Assembly (NCBI RefSeq): GCF_000010305.1
Contig: NC_012489.1
Location: forward strand, 2,859,646 to 2,923,645
Origin: Gemmatimonas aurantiaca T-27
GTDB lineage: Bacteria > Gemmatimonadota > Gemmatimonadetes > Gemmatimonadales > Gemmatimonadaceae
Length of the DNA stretch: 64,000 bases
Direction: 5' to 3'
The first letter of the stretch is position 1, and every line of letters starts with the position of its first letter. The position numbers and the translations under genes are program-made. The notes under the pieces were generated by a model. The model worked only from the letters and a program-made list of their open reading frames with translations. It was not told the origin of the DNA and made no database searches. Of the stretch, positions 8,332 to 17,694 are shown one piece after another.

Positions 8332-8499
8332 GCCGCCTTCGGCGGCGATACCTGCAGGATCAACGGCCTGGATACCAGCAGGATCGGGACCAGCGCCAGA
8401 CGCCGGCATCAAACGGATCCAATACAAAACATAGAATGCGCCGAACCCATCCTGCTTTTATCGGCCGTTCATCCTGCTGGTATCGCGCCCGCAGGGCGC
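8332..8499. repeat. Nested inverted-repeat structure in the only long gene-free gap
   Basis: The gap 8212-8541 holds no gene. Its centre is a long imperfect inverted repeat: 8347-8384 pairs with 8449-8484. Each arm is itself a double copy of a GATAC..GCAGGAT unit; the outermost left copy differs at one base, while GATACCAGCAGGAT at 8371-8384 is the exact reverse complement of ATCCTGCTGGTATC at 8471-8484. The structure is bracketed by two short hairpins, GCCGCC-ttc-GGCGGC (8332-8346) and GCGCCC-gca-GGGCGC (8485-8499). It resembles an interspersed palindromic element (REP/MITE-like) rather than a simple terminator, since no T-run follows. Confidence 0.7.
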
Positions 8500-8541
8500 C
8501 TTTCAAAGCTAGGGATCACTCAAAAGTCAGCAGACCCGCAC

Positions 8542-9573
8542 CTACTCGCCGCGCAGGTACGCCCGTGCGTCAGCGACAACCTGCGTGCGAACCTCATCGA
8601 GCGAGCCCGCGATCATCGCCCCAGACGCCTTGGCATGACCGCCACCGCCATAACGTCGTGCAAACTGCTGCACGTCGACGTCGCCGGTGCTGCGGAAGCT
8701 GACCTTCACCTTGCCATGACCGAGGTCGCGGAAAAAGAGCGCCAGTCGTGTGCCGGTGATGCTGCGAGGATGTTCGACGATGCCATCGAGTTCTTCGCTC
8801 GTGACATGAAACCGATCCATCACGCCCGCGTCGACAGAAATGTGCGACAGTCCGAGTTCAGGCTCCACGTGCAGACTGCCCAGTGCTTCGCGCAGCAACT
8901 GCAGTCGCCCGACGCTGACCTGCGCGTAGATGCGGCGGTACATCTCTTCAGGATTCACACCGGCCACGAGCAACTGCGCCGCGATGGCATGCGCGCGTGG
9001 CGACGTGTTGCTGAAGCGGAAACTGCCGGTGTCCGTCAGAATGGCGGCGTAGAGGCTCTGCGCCACGGCCGGTGTCACGTCGAGGCCGAGCGTGACCGCG
9101 ATATCGTACACCAGTTCGCCCGTGGCACAGGCGCGGGTGTCGGCCACCGCCGTGGTACCCACCGGCTCATCACCAGCAATGTGGTGATCGATGACCAGCA
9201 CCGGTACCGAGAGCGTGCGCACCTTGTCCGCCAGTTGACCGAGGCGGCGCACGTCATTGATGTCGAGTACGACGAGCAAATCGATGTCATCGAGACCCGC
9301 CGCACCCATGGCGCTCATTTCCTGCACATCCGAGCCGAGCAGGAACTCGAACATCGACGGCCATGGCGTGGGATTGACGATGCGGCAATCAATCCCGCGC
9401 TGGGCCAGCAGACGAGCGAGCGCCGTTTCGGAGCCACACCCGTCGCCATCCGCATTGATGTGGGTGGACAATGCCACCGTCATCCCCGGACGGAAGGCGG
9501 CGAACCACGTATGGATCGCCGCCTTCCGCGCGTCCGATGCGCTCAGCAGCCCATCGGAAACGTTCACGGTCAT
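8542..9573 (-). CDS. DHH/DHHA1 phosphoesterase, bifunctional nanoRNase/pAp-phosphatase type
   Basis: 343 residues from the ATG at 9573. The N-terminal DHH domain shows metal motifs THINADGDGCGSE, VVLDINDVRRLG and VIDHHIAG; the C-terminal DHHA1 domain ends with RYGGGGHAKASGAMI, where GGGH binds nucleotide. This size and domain order match NrnA, which degrades 2-5 base RNA fragments and removes phosphate from pAp, although cyclic-di-AMP product hydrolases share the fold. The start codon overlaps the APC transporter stop by four bases (ATGA), showing translational coupling. Upstream in-frame starts would run inside the transporter gene and are rejected. Confidence 0.88.
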   Translation of the reverse strand: MTVNVSDGLLSASDARKAAIHTWFAAFRPGMTVALSTHINADGDGCGSETALARLLAQRGIDCRIVNPTPWPSMFEFLLGSDVQEMSAMGAAGLDDIDLLVVLDINDVRRLGQLADKVRTLSVPVLVIDHHIAGDEPVGTTAVADTRACATGELVYDIAVTLGLDVTPAVAQSLYAAILTDTGSFRFSNTSPRAHAIAAQLLVAGVNPEEMYRRIYAQVSVGRLQLLREALGSLHVEPELGLSHISVDAGVMDRFHVTSEELDGIVEHPRSITGTRLALFFRDLGHGKVKVSFRSTGDVDVQQFARRYGGGGHAKASGAMIAGSLDEVRTQVVADARAYLRGE

Positions 9574-11141
9574 CGACGCGACGCTTCCTGCTTGCCGATC
9601 GTCGAGTTGCGCATGCCGTAGAGGAAGTACGTGGTCATGCCGATCGCCGTCCACGCACCGAGCAACGTCCACGTGAGCTTCGGCAACTGGAACATCATGT
9701 ACAACGTGGCACCGGCGCCCAGGATCGGCACCAACGGGACCAGCGGTGTACGGAACGGACGCTCGAGCTCCGGCGAACGGGTACGGAGCACCCACACACC
9801 GATGCACACCGTCGCGAACGCGGCCAACGTACCACCGGAGACCAGCTCACCGAGCAATCCCAGCGGGAAGAATCCGGCGATGACGATGGCAATGGCACCG
9901 ACGATCCACGTGGACGCCGCCGGCGTCTGATAGACCGGGTGCACACGGCTGAAGATCTTCGGCAGCAGGCCGTCACGCGACATGGTGTAGAAAATGCGCG
10001 GCTGACCCATGAGCATCACCAGCACCACCGACGAGAGGCCCGCCGTGGCGCCGATGTTCACGAGGTACTCGAGCCACTTGAGCTGCGGCACCGCGCCAAT
10101 CGCCACCGACACCGGGTGTGGCACGCCAAGCTGCTGGTAAGGGGCCAGGCCCGTCATGACCAGCGACATCAGGATGTAGAGCACCGTGCAGATCAGCAGC
10201 GACGCGATCATGCCGATCGGCAGGTCACGCTGCGGGTTCTTCGCTTCCTGCGCCGCCGTGGAGACGGCATCGAAACCGATGTACGAGAAGAACACCACCG
10301 GCGCCGCACGCAGCACGCCCGACATGCCGTACTTCGTGGAGCCGTCCGGGTTGGTCACCATATCCGGAATGAACGGCGTCCAGTTCTCGCGGTTGATGTA
10401 CATGAAGCCGAAGCCGATCACCAGCAACACCACCGTCATCTTGATGGCCACGACGACGTTGTTGAACGTGGCCGATTCCTGCACACCACGCACCAGCAGC
10501 ATGGTGAGACCCAGAATCAGGACCACGGCCGGCAGATTGATCAGACCGTCGACCACATTGCCACCGGCGGCGGTGCAAGCTTCCCGCGCGACGTAGGCCA
10601 CATGGGTCGCGGCGTCCATGAGCGCACCGCCCGTGGCCGGGTCGACGCACGTGAATGCGCGCACCACTTGGTGCCCATTCACCACCGTCAGCGGCGCGGA
10701 TGCAAACGCGGCGGGGATGTGAATACCCACTTCGCTGAGCAGCGCGCCGAAATAACCAGACCAGCCGACGCTCACGGTCGCGGCCGCGAACAGGTACTCC
10801 AGCACCAGGTTCCAACCGATGAACCATGCCACGCCTTCACCCATGGTGGCATAGCTGTACGTGTACGCAGAACCGGCGATCGGAATCATCGACGCGAACT
10901 CGGCGTAACAAAGGCCGGCGAAAAGACACGCCAGGCCGGCGAGCACGAACGACAGCGAAACGCCGGGGCCTGCGAAATTGGCGGCAGCCGTTCCTGTCAG
11001 CACGAAGATGCCAGCGCCAATGATGGCACCGATGCCGAGCAACGTGAGATTGAGAGCCCCAAGCGTACGCTTGAGCCCTCCTTCGGAGCTGTTCGCTTCT
11101 GCACGCAGCGCCGTGATCGATTTCTTTGACCAGATTCCCAT
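9570..11141 (-). CDS. APC-family amino acid permease (cationic amino acid transporter type)
   Basis: 523 residues beginning MGIWSKKSITALRAE. The first helices carry the APC signature LTLLGIGAIIGAGIFVLTG, where the GxG bend binds the amino acid backbone, followed by FAGLCYAEFASMIPIAGSAY. About 12-14 helices follow and a short basic tail ends the protein. It is closest in layout to the YfnA/CAT group that imports amino acids by proton symport. A periplasmic loop of about 60 residues with two Cys (FTCVDPATGG and REACTAAGG) lies near residues 155-215. An earlier in-frame start exists but extends through a hairpin region. It is translationally coupled to the DHH gene. Confidence 0.9.
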   Translation of the reverse strand: MGIWSKKSITALRAEANSSEGGLKRTLGALNLTLLGIGAIIGAGIFVLTGTAAANFAGPGVSLSFVLAGLACLFAGLCYAEFASMIPIAGSAYTYSYATMGEGVAWFIGWNLVLEYLFAAATVSVGWSGYFGALLSEVGIHIPAAFASAPLTVVNGHQVVRAFTCVDPATGGALMDAATHVAYVAREACTAAGGNVVDGLINLPAVVLILGLTMLLVRGVQESATFNNVVVAIKMTVVLLVIGFGFMYINRENWTPFIPDMVTNPDGSTKYGMSGVLRAAPVVFFSYIGFDAVSTAAQEAKNPQRDLPIGMIASLLICTVLYILMSLVMTGLAPYQQLGVPHPVSVAIGAVPQLKWLEYLVNIGATAGLSSVVLVMLMGQPRIFYTMSRDGLLPKIFSRVHPVYQTPAASTWIVGAIAIVIAGFFPLGLLGELVSGGTLAAFATVCIGVWVLRTRSPELERPFRTPLVPLVPILGAGATLYMMFQLPKLTWTLLGAWTAIGMTTYFLYGMRNSTIGKQEASRR

Positions 11142-11227
11142 CAGAGCGGTGTGGTCTGGGTGGAGCGATCCGCAGGGTGGAGGACGGATCGCAAGGCAAC
11201 GACAAGGACCTGTCGGCGGGAGACAGA

Positions 11228-11260
11228 TCACCCGTGGGCGCTAATGTGCCCACGGGCGAT
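11228..11260 (-). terminator. Hairpin between guaB and the APC permease
   Basis: CCCGTGGGC (11231-11239) pairs with GCCCACGGG (11248-11256), extendable by ATC/GAT with a mismatch. It lies 33 bases after the guaB stop on the minus strand. No T-run follows, so it may be a weak terminator or processing hairpin. Confidence 0.4.
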
Positions 11261-11292
11261 GGTTTCGGACAGTGCCCCGGTGAAAGTACTGG

Positions 11293-12817
<1,525 letters not shown>

Positions 12818-12843
12818 CTCCAGTAGGCAGACCGAGACCGACG

Positions 12844-12883
12844 GACCCGGACGACGGGAGTCGCGAGGGCGGCCGTCCGGGTC
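12844..12883 (-). terminator. Terminator-like hairpin after the DUF1232 gene
   Basis: GACCCGGACG (12844-12853) pairs perfectly with CGTCCGGGTC (12874-12883) around a 20-base loop, directly downstream of the stop at 12887 and upstream of the guaB promoter. There is no T-run, so termination strength is uncertain. Confidence 0.45.
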
Positions 12884-12886
12884 TGA

Positions 12887-13441
12887 TCAGTCGCGATGCC
12901 CGGCCATTTTGCGGAGACGGCGACGCAGCCGGCTGGGCAGGAAGAACCCGGCGGCCGCCACAATACCGGCCAGATTGAGGTCTTCCAGCTCGCGGGGGTC
13001 TCCGCGCCAGTGGTCGAGCAGCGTATCGTACCCGGCCCGCTCCACCAGCCGCTGCAGGGAAAGCATGAGCAGGAACACGTCGTCCACTTCGCCCAGGAAG
13101 GGGATGACGTCGGGAATGAAATCGAGCGGTGAGATGATGTAGGCCGCCGCTGCGATCACCATGAACCGATCCACCGGTGACACCCGGCGATCGCCGAACA
13201 GACCGATCAGCAGCCGGATATACGAAGGAATCTGGCGAATGGCGTTGACGACCGAGCGCTTGAGCCCACGGCGTGGCGCGCTTCCCCGTCGAGCCCCTTC
13301 CCGCGCGCTGTCTTCTCGTGCCTCGCTCGCTTCACGGCGCGCCCGCCGCTCGCGCCGGGCAGCCGACAGACGCTGTTGACGAGCGCTGACACGCGCCTCG
13401 TCCTGAGGAGAATCCGGGTCGGGTTGCTGCCGTTCGTCCAT
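12887..13441 (-). CDS. DUF1232 (YkvA-like) membrane-associated protein
   Basis: 184 residues. The first 65 are highly charged and rich in Arg, Ala and Glu, probably disordered or coiled-coil. The DUF1232 core follows: VDRFMVIAAAAYIISPLDFI then PDVIPFLGEVDDVFLLMLSL, with the family's SPLDFIPD and DD signature. A short hydrophobic stretch (LAGIVAAAGFFLPSRL) and a basic tail close the protein. DUF1232 proteins are common but have no agreed biochemical role. It follows the 13445 gene after three bases on the same strand, so the two are likely cotranscribed. Confidence 0.8.
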   Translation of the reverse strand: MDERQQPDPDSPQDEARVSARQQRLSAARRERRARREASEAREDSAREGARRGSAPRRGLKRSVVNAIRQIPSYIRLLIGLFGDRRVSPVDRFMVIAAAAYIISPLDFIPDVIPFLGEVDDVFLLMLSLQRLVERAGYDTLLDHWRGDPRELEDLNLAGIVAAAGFFLPSRLRRRLRKMAGHRD

Positions 13442-13444
13442 GAA

Positions 13445-13924
13445 TCAGCTCGAGGTGGGACCGGGCGCCGGTGGCGGCACGGGTGGGGTAGGAGCAGCAC
13501 CAGCCTGAGGCGGGGCCGCCGGAGCAGCCGGCGATGCAGCCGCGGGCGCCGTCGGCGCAGTTCCGCTGGGTGCACCGTTCGGTGTCCCGGGAGCTCCTGG
13601 GGCTCCGATCTGGTCGGCAGCCGTCTTGGCAGCGGACACCACGTCGGTGGCCACGGTTTTGGTGGTTTGTGCGACGTTGTTCAGCACCCCGACGGCCTTG
13701 TTGAGAAACCCCATGGCCTCGGAGACAGTTCCAACCGCCAGTCCGCCGGCCCGCAGCGTGTCTTCCACGCCATCGGTGAAGCGCTGGAAGACGTTGGCCA
13801 CCGGTGCCGGCTTCTCGGCGTACTTCGACTCGAGGAACTCGACGTAGTCGAGCACCTGATAGAGACGCTCGTCGTTGAGCGTGTCGAGCTTTCGGGTGAT
13901 GCGATCGCGGACGTATGGATTCAT
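13445..13924 (-). CDS. Hypothetical protein with Ala/Pro-rich tail
   Basis: 159 residues; the ATG at 13924 has a clear GGAGGA ribosome site seven bases upstream. Residues 1-35 (MNPYVRDRITRKLDTLNDER then LYQVLDYVEFLESKYAEK) form a helical segment like the N-terminus of DUF2281-type small proteins. A second helical, slightly hydrophobic region (MGFLNKAVGVLNNVAQTTKT) follows. The last 55 residues are almost all Ala, Pro, Gly and Thr and are probably disordered. No enzymatic motif is visible. It is the first of a two-gene unit with the DUF1232 protein, so a shared envelope or scaffold role is possible but unproven. Confidence 0.65.
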   Translation of the reverse strand: MNPYVRDRITRKLDTLNDERLYQVLDYVEFLESKYAEKPAPVANVFQRFTDGVEDTLRAGGLAVGTVSEAMGFLNKAVGVLNNVAQTTKTVATDVVSAAKTAADQIGAPGAPGTPNGAPSGTAPTAPAAASPAAPAAPPQAGAAPTPPVPPPAPGPTSS

Positions 13925-13952
13925 GTGTTTCCTCCTGGCCCGCCTTACGTGA

Positions 13953-14951
13953 TCAGCCGCGCCAGCGTTTCCGTTCGCCGCGGGCGTCGATGTGGCAATA
14001 TGGCGTAGCGTAGCGCCGACTGCTGTATACCCCAAGCCCGCCGGCCAATTCCGGGTGCAGGCGCTCCACCCAGTCCACCGCCTGCTCCACCCGATACGCG
14101 TCGAAAATCGTCAGGCGACCATCACCGTCTGCGTCGATCGCCACGTCCGCGGCATCACCGTACAGGTGGCGGGAATCGCGGGCCGAGCCTTCCACGCTCG
14201 AATTGTGCAGCGGGGTGCGAAACCCGGAATGGACTTCGAGTTCGAAATCCATGCGCTCTTCGCCACGGCGACGGGCCAGTTCACGGAGCACCAGTTCGAT
14301 CTTGTCCAGCACACGCGGATCGACGGCGACATAGCGCGGCCACATCGTCTGGCGGTCGTGTGTGACAAAATCGCGCACCTTCAAATGCCGCGTGAGCGGG
14401 AGGTCGAGATGCTCTTCCCGCACTTCCGCAAAACCGTCCGGGCGCTCGCCCTGCTCGTCCCGTGACCACTCGGCGGGATAGCGCCCGATCTGATAGCCGT
14501 TCAGCGTGCTGCCCAGCTTGAGCTCAAAAGGCACCAACACCGCGAGGCGCGGCTCCGTGATGCGCTGCGTGACACCGGCACGCGTCAACGCCAGCTCGTA
14601 GAAGCCAGGCGTGAGCGGTGCCAGCAGCGTGTCGCTGTCCAACGGGCGCGCCACGTCACCCGACTGATTGCTGCCGACGGCGATCCACTGGTACGTGAAA
14701 GCCAGCGGTTCGCCATTCATGCGCAGCGGGAATGCCAGACGTTCGCCGGCCCGCACGAATCGCATGTGCACATCGCCACTGAGTCCACGGGCCTCGGGCG
14801 CCGATTCCACGCGCGGCACACGACGCGCCGCGCTCAATCCGGACGTGTCGGCCATCAGCTCACCGGGCGGCTGATACCAGATGGCCGCCGTGATGGCTGC
14901 CAATCCGCTCAGCACCAATGCGGTACGACGCCGGATCACAGCGATCCCCAC
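13953..14951 (-). CDS. M15-type (DUF882-like) peptidase with EF-hand-like loop, copy A
   Basis: 332 residues from a GTG at 14951, with a hydrophobic segment (LVLSGLAAITAAIWYQP), so exported or membrane-anchored. The C-terminal domain has the zinc motifs of D-Ala-D-Ala carboxypeptidase-like M15 enzymes: SGFRTPLHN, SRHLYGDAAD (H262, D269) and CHIDARG (H320). Between the last two lies DADGDGRLTIFD, a calcium-binding EF-hand/dockerin-like loop with Asp at 273, 275, 277 and 284. The middle part resembles a beta-rich domain. It overlaps the end of copy B by 16 bases. The likely substrate is peptidoglycan stem peptide, inferred from family and from the neighbouring L,D-transpeptidase. Confidence 0.8.
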   Translation of the reverse strand: MGIAVIRRRTALVLSGLAAITAAIWYQPPGELMADTSGLSAARRVPRVESAPEARGLSGDVHMRFVRAGERLAFPLRMNGEPLAFTYQWIAVGSNQSGDVARPLDSDTLLAPLTPGFYELALTRAGVTQRITEPRLAVLVPFELKLGSTLNGYQIGRYPAEWSRDEQGERPDGFAEVREEHLDLPLTRHLKVRDFVTHDRQTMWPRYVAVDPRVLDKIELVLRELARRRGEERMDFELEVHSGFRTPLHNSSVEGSARDSRHLYGDAADVAIDADGDGRLTIFDAYRVEQAVDWVERLHPELAGGLGVYSSRRYATPYCHIDARGERKRWRG

Positions 14952-15949
14952 CGTGCACGCTGTCCACGCACGTCGATATGCACGAACGGGCCATGCACCG
15001 AATTCGCCATGTACACGCCAATACCGCCGGCCAGCTCCGGGTGCGCCTGCTCCACCCGCTCGGCCGCCTTGGCCAAAACCCGCGCATCGCGGATGTCGAC
15101 ACGACCATCGCCGTTGAGATCACTCATCCAGTCGCGGGTGCCGTTCACGACATAGACATCGGCCGCATCACCGTACTGATGACGGCTGTCCTGCACCCGG
15201 CCACCGGCGCCCACACCCTGCTCGTTGTACTGCGGCGTCCGAAAGCCTGACATCACGCGCATTTTCTGCGCAGGAATGCCCATCGCCCGCAGCTCGCTCA
15301 ATACCAGTTCGAGCTTGTCGACCAACGTTTCCTGCAACACGAGGTACTTGGGCCACACCGTCGCCTGGTCGTGCGTCAGGAAATCACGCAACCGGAAGTG
15401 CTCCGAGATATGCGTGTCCTGATTGCTGGCGGTCACCTCGAGGAACCCCTCGGGATTGGTGTATGCCGCACTGCGCACCCCACGCCGTTCCGCAGGGAAA
15501 AAACCGATGCGGTACGTGCCGATGCGACCACGCACCTTGTCGGCAAACGGACGCATCGTGATGAAATGAAACGGTGCCGACGCGCTCACCGAATCGGGCG
15601 TGGCGTACACCCCGGGATGTGAGGCCGCCGAATCGCCAAACAACTCGCGGAGGATCGGCACACTGGCCATGCGCGTGGGCGACAGGAACCGCGCCCGCAG
15701 CTTGCGACTGCGTCCACGCAGGGAGTCGATCAACGAACCCGGTGCCGATACGCGGGTGACCGCGCTCCGATCGGCCGGACGGCGCGCGGCATGCAGCGGC
15801 ACCTCACTGGCGCGACCAGGTCGGGCAAAGGCCGCCAACGTCAGACATGCACCAACGCCGAGCGTCACCGAGAGGCGACGCACCAGGCGAGGAGAACGGG
15901 ACTGACGACGAGCGACGCGTGCAGTATCGAGAGGCTGTGGCGAATTCAC
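14936..15949 (-). CDS. M15-type (DUF882-like) peptidase with EF-hand-like loop, copy B
   Basis: Paralogue of the next gene. The C-terminal domain shares SGFRTPQYN, DSRHQYGDAADVY and FVHIDVRGQRARW, again with an EF-hand-like DLNGDGRVDIRD between the zinc motifs, and HPELAGGIGVY in both copies. A signal segment LSVTLGVGACLTLAAFARPG lies near the N-terminus. The start is uncertain: GTG 15949 is chosen because a perfect palindrome (15972-15989) and a hairpin (16019-16038) upstream look regulatory; ATG 16045 in the same frame would read through both. An unusually long in-frame extension reaches 16177. Role: probably trimming of peptidoglycan peptides outside the inner membrane. Confidence 0.75.
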   Translation of the reverse strand: MNSPQPLDTARVARRQSRSPRLVRRLSVTLGVGACLTLAAFARPGRASEVPLHAARRPADRSAVTRVSAPGSLIDSLRGRSRKLRARFLSPTRMASVPILRELFGDSAASHPGVYATPDSVSASAPFHFITMRPFADKVRGRIGTYRIGFFPAERRGVRSAAYTNPEGFLEVTASNQDTHISEHFRLRDFLTHDQATVWPKYLVLQETLVDKLELVLSELRAMGIPAQKMRVMSGFRTPQYNEQGVGAGGRVQDSRHQYGDAADVYVVNGTRDWMSDLNGDGRVDIRDARVLAKAAERVEQAHPELAGGIGVYMANSVHGPFVHIDVRGQRARWGSL

Positions 15950-15971
15950 GGAGTCGGGTATGGCGCTCGAG

Positions 15972-15989
15972 TTCTGATAGCTATCAGAA
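15972..15989. promoter_or_regulatory. Perfect 18-base palindrome, candidate operator
   Basis: TTCTGATAGCTATCAGAA is a perfect palindrome without a spacer, 22 bases upstream of the chosen start of M15 copy B. A dimeric regulator site is the simplest reading. If the gene really starts at 16045 the palindrome would lie inside coding sequence. Confidence 0.45.
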
Positions 15990-16018
15990 AGACGATCGAG
16001 CGTCAGTCGGGAAATATA

Positions 16019-16038
16019 AGTCCCCCTGTCAGGGGACT
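16019..16038 (-). terminator. Terminator after the L,D-transpeptidase gene
   Basis: AGTCCCC (16019-16025) pairs perfectly with GGGGACT (16032-16038), six-base loop. On the minus strand it is followed by TATATTT, fitting termination after the stop at 16099. Confidence 0.5.
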
Positions 16039-16098
16039 CCCGCATCACGGGGCGCAAAGCCGCCGGGAGACAGCCGGCCGCGTGTGTGGGAACGCCGG

Positions 16099-16947
16099 TC
16101 AGTAGATGTAGACCAGTGTCCCGACGGAAACCTGATTGTACAGCGCTTCGATGTCCTCGTTCCGCAGTCTGACACATCCGTGGCTCACGGCTTGGCCGAC
16201 AGACTTCGGATTGTTCGTCCCATGCAGTGCGTAGCCATCACCCAGATACAACCGCCGGGTACCCAGCACATCGGGGTACTTACGCTGGTTGGTTCCAAAA
16301 GGCGGAATGACAACCCGCCCATCAGCCACGATCTCCCGTCCGTCACTGGCAGTGAGCGGTTTGGCACTGCCATCCGACCCCACCCGAACCACGTCGTTCC
16401 CACGAACGGCAATGCTCGAACCGTCTTTCAGCTTGATCGGCGTTCCGCGAACAAGCTGAACCAGACCCATTCCTCGTTTGTTGGCCTGCTCCTGGAAGTG
16501 CCAGTCAGGTGGAATCCAGGCAGGAGCGGAGTCTCGGCGTTGCACGACCAGCCGCCCTCGGGGCGTTTCGAAGCGCATGACCTTGGTGCTGCCCTTCACC
16601 ACCATCTGTTTGCCGGAGCCGGTGGCCACGGGCGCTGTGAACAGCACGCTGTCACCCTGCTTGTACCACACCCGCCGTTCCGCGATGGACACGACCAGGT
16701 AGGGTGCATTGGCCGAGGCCGGCGGGGGCGTGCTCTCCGCCAGCTCGGCGCGGAGACTGTCCGTGCCGGCGCCAGCCTGCAGCACGGCCTGTTCGATGGC
16801 TTCCGTATTGTCGTTGAACACCATGCGGGCCACATCGCGTTCGAAGCGCAGCCGGAAGGTGCCGATGAGGAGCCAGGTGCTATATGCGGCCAACAGGGTC
16901 ACCAGGACCAACAGCCAGCGCGCTCGGGCTTGGAAGAAAGGTGCCAT
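16099..16947 (-). CDS. L,D-transpeptidase (YkuD domain)
   Basis: 282 residues with an N-terminal membrane anchor (WLLVLVTLLAAYSTWLLIG). The YkuD domain begins near residue 83 (PYLVVSIAERRVWYKQGDSV) and ends with the catalytic signature HGTNN...SHGCVRLRNEDIE, with His242, His256 and nucleophile Cys258. Such enzymes make 3-3 cross-links in peptidoglycan or attach proteins to it, working in the periplasm. The preceding gene (16950-17609) has a similar topology and C-terminus but no active site, and the two genes are only two bases apart, so they are surely cotranscribed. A terminator hairpin lies downstream at 16019-16038. Confidence 0.9.
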   Translation of the reverse strand: MAPFFQARARWLLVLVTLLAAYSTWLLIGTFRLRFERDVARMVFNDNTEAIEQAVLQAGAGTDSLRAELAESTPPPASANAPYLVVSIAERRVWYKQGDSVLFTAPVATGSGKQMVVKGSTKVMRFETPRGRLVVQRRDSAPAWIPPDWHFQEQANKRGMGLVQLVRGTPIKLKDGSSIAVRGNDVVRVGSDGSAKPLTASDGREIVADGRVVIPPFGTNQRKYPDVLGTRRLYLGDGYALHGTNNPKSVGQAVSHGCVRLRNEDIEALYNQVSVGTLVYIY

Positions 16948-16949
16948 AA

Positions 16950-17609
16950 TTAGAAGAAGTACACCTTGGTTCCGGCGGTGAGGTTTTCTCGGATCGCGAC
17001 CAGATCGGCCGCCGAGACCCGTATGGCACCGGGCATGACATAGCTGCTGTCGGCCAGGGGGCCCTGTGACGGGATGGAGTAGATGAGTACGCCGCCCGTA
17101 GTGACGATGGCCTGGGTACCGGTCCAGCCACTGTCAGCCCTGATTTCCGGCACCGGGAGTCCCCGGTCCAACCACAACCAGGCCGGCAATTCGTAGCGGT
17201 CGCCTTTGCCGAGCAGGCGCTCGACCACGCGCATACCCCGGGGGACGACGGCGTGCATGGTGTCGGGAGGTGTTCCCACGCGTCGCTCCGGGCCGATGAC
17301 CGCCGGCATGGTGCGCAGGCGAGCTGTGCCACGATCCAGGGCCACGAACGACGAATCGACGTTCACGGCGAGGTGCAGCGCCTCGTCGCCCTGGGCCTGT
17401 CGACGCAGCAGCTCGATCATGAGCGTGGCGCGGTCCGCATCGGCGGCTACGATGGCATCGGCGCGTTGCCGCTCGAGTGCCGTCATGCCGGTACGCAGCC
17501 GCGCGGTCTCCTCCCGGTAGTGTGCCCGTCGCAAGAGGAGGAAACCATCCAGTACCGCGAGGGCGACCAACACCAGGGTCAGTACGACGATCCGACGACG
17601 AACACGCAT
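16950..17609 (-). CDS. Membrane-anchored protein resembling an L,D-transpeptidase without active site
   Basis: 219 residues, MRVRRRIVVLTLVLVALAVL forming a single N-terminal membrane helix, followed by a coiled-coil-like stretch (about 35-75: REETARLRTGMTALERQRAD) and a beta-rich domain. The C-terminus, DLVAIRENLTAGTKVYFF, matches in position and pattern the end of the neighbouring L,D-transpeptidase (DIEALYNQVSVGTLVYIY). The His and SHGC catalytic motif is absent. It could be a degenerate paralogue acting as a partner or regulator of the enzyme; this is inference. The gene starts 85 bases from the divergent gpmI, leaving a shared control region. Confidence 0.65.
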   Translation of the reverse strand: MRVRRRIVVLTLVLVALAVLDGFLLLRRAHYREETARLRTGMTALERQRADAIVAADADRATLMIELLRRQAQGDEALHLAVNVDSSFVALDRGTARLRTMPAVIGPERRVGTPPDTMHAVVPRGMRVVERLLGKGDRYELPAWLWLDRGLPVPEIRADSGWTGTQAIVTTGGVLIYSIPSQGPLADSSYVMPGAIRVSAADLVAIRENLTAGTKVYFF

Positions 17610-17694
17610 GAAGATCCGGGGTTCCTCTGAATGGTTGAGCCGCGTTGCAGTAGATTCCGCCCACGACATTTCCCCAAGCTTACCCCGGAGACCG

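Noticed and set aside
8449-8484. Rho-independent terminator for the DHH gene
   Set aside because: The minus strand carries no T-run after the stem and the structure is too long and too internally repeated.
9471-11129. A 552-codon open frame on the plus strand across the APC permease
   Set aside because: Antisense to an obvious APC transporter; composition is that of a shadow frame.
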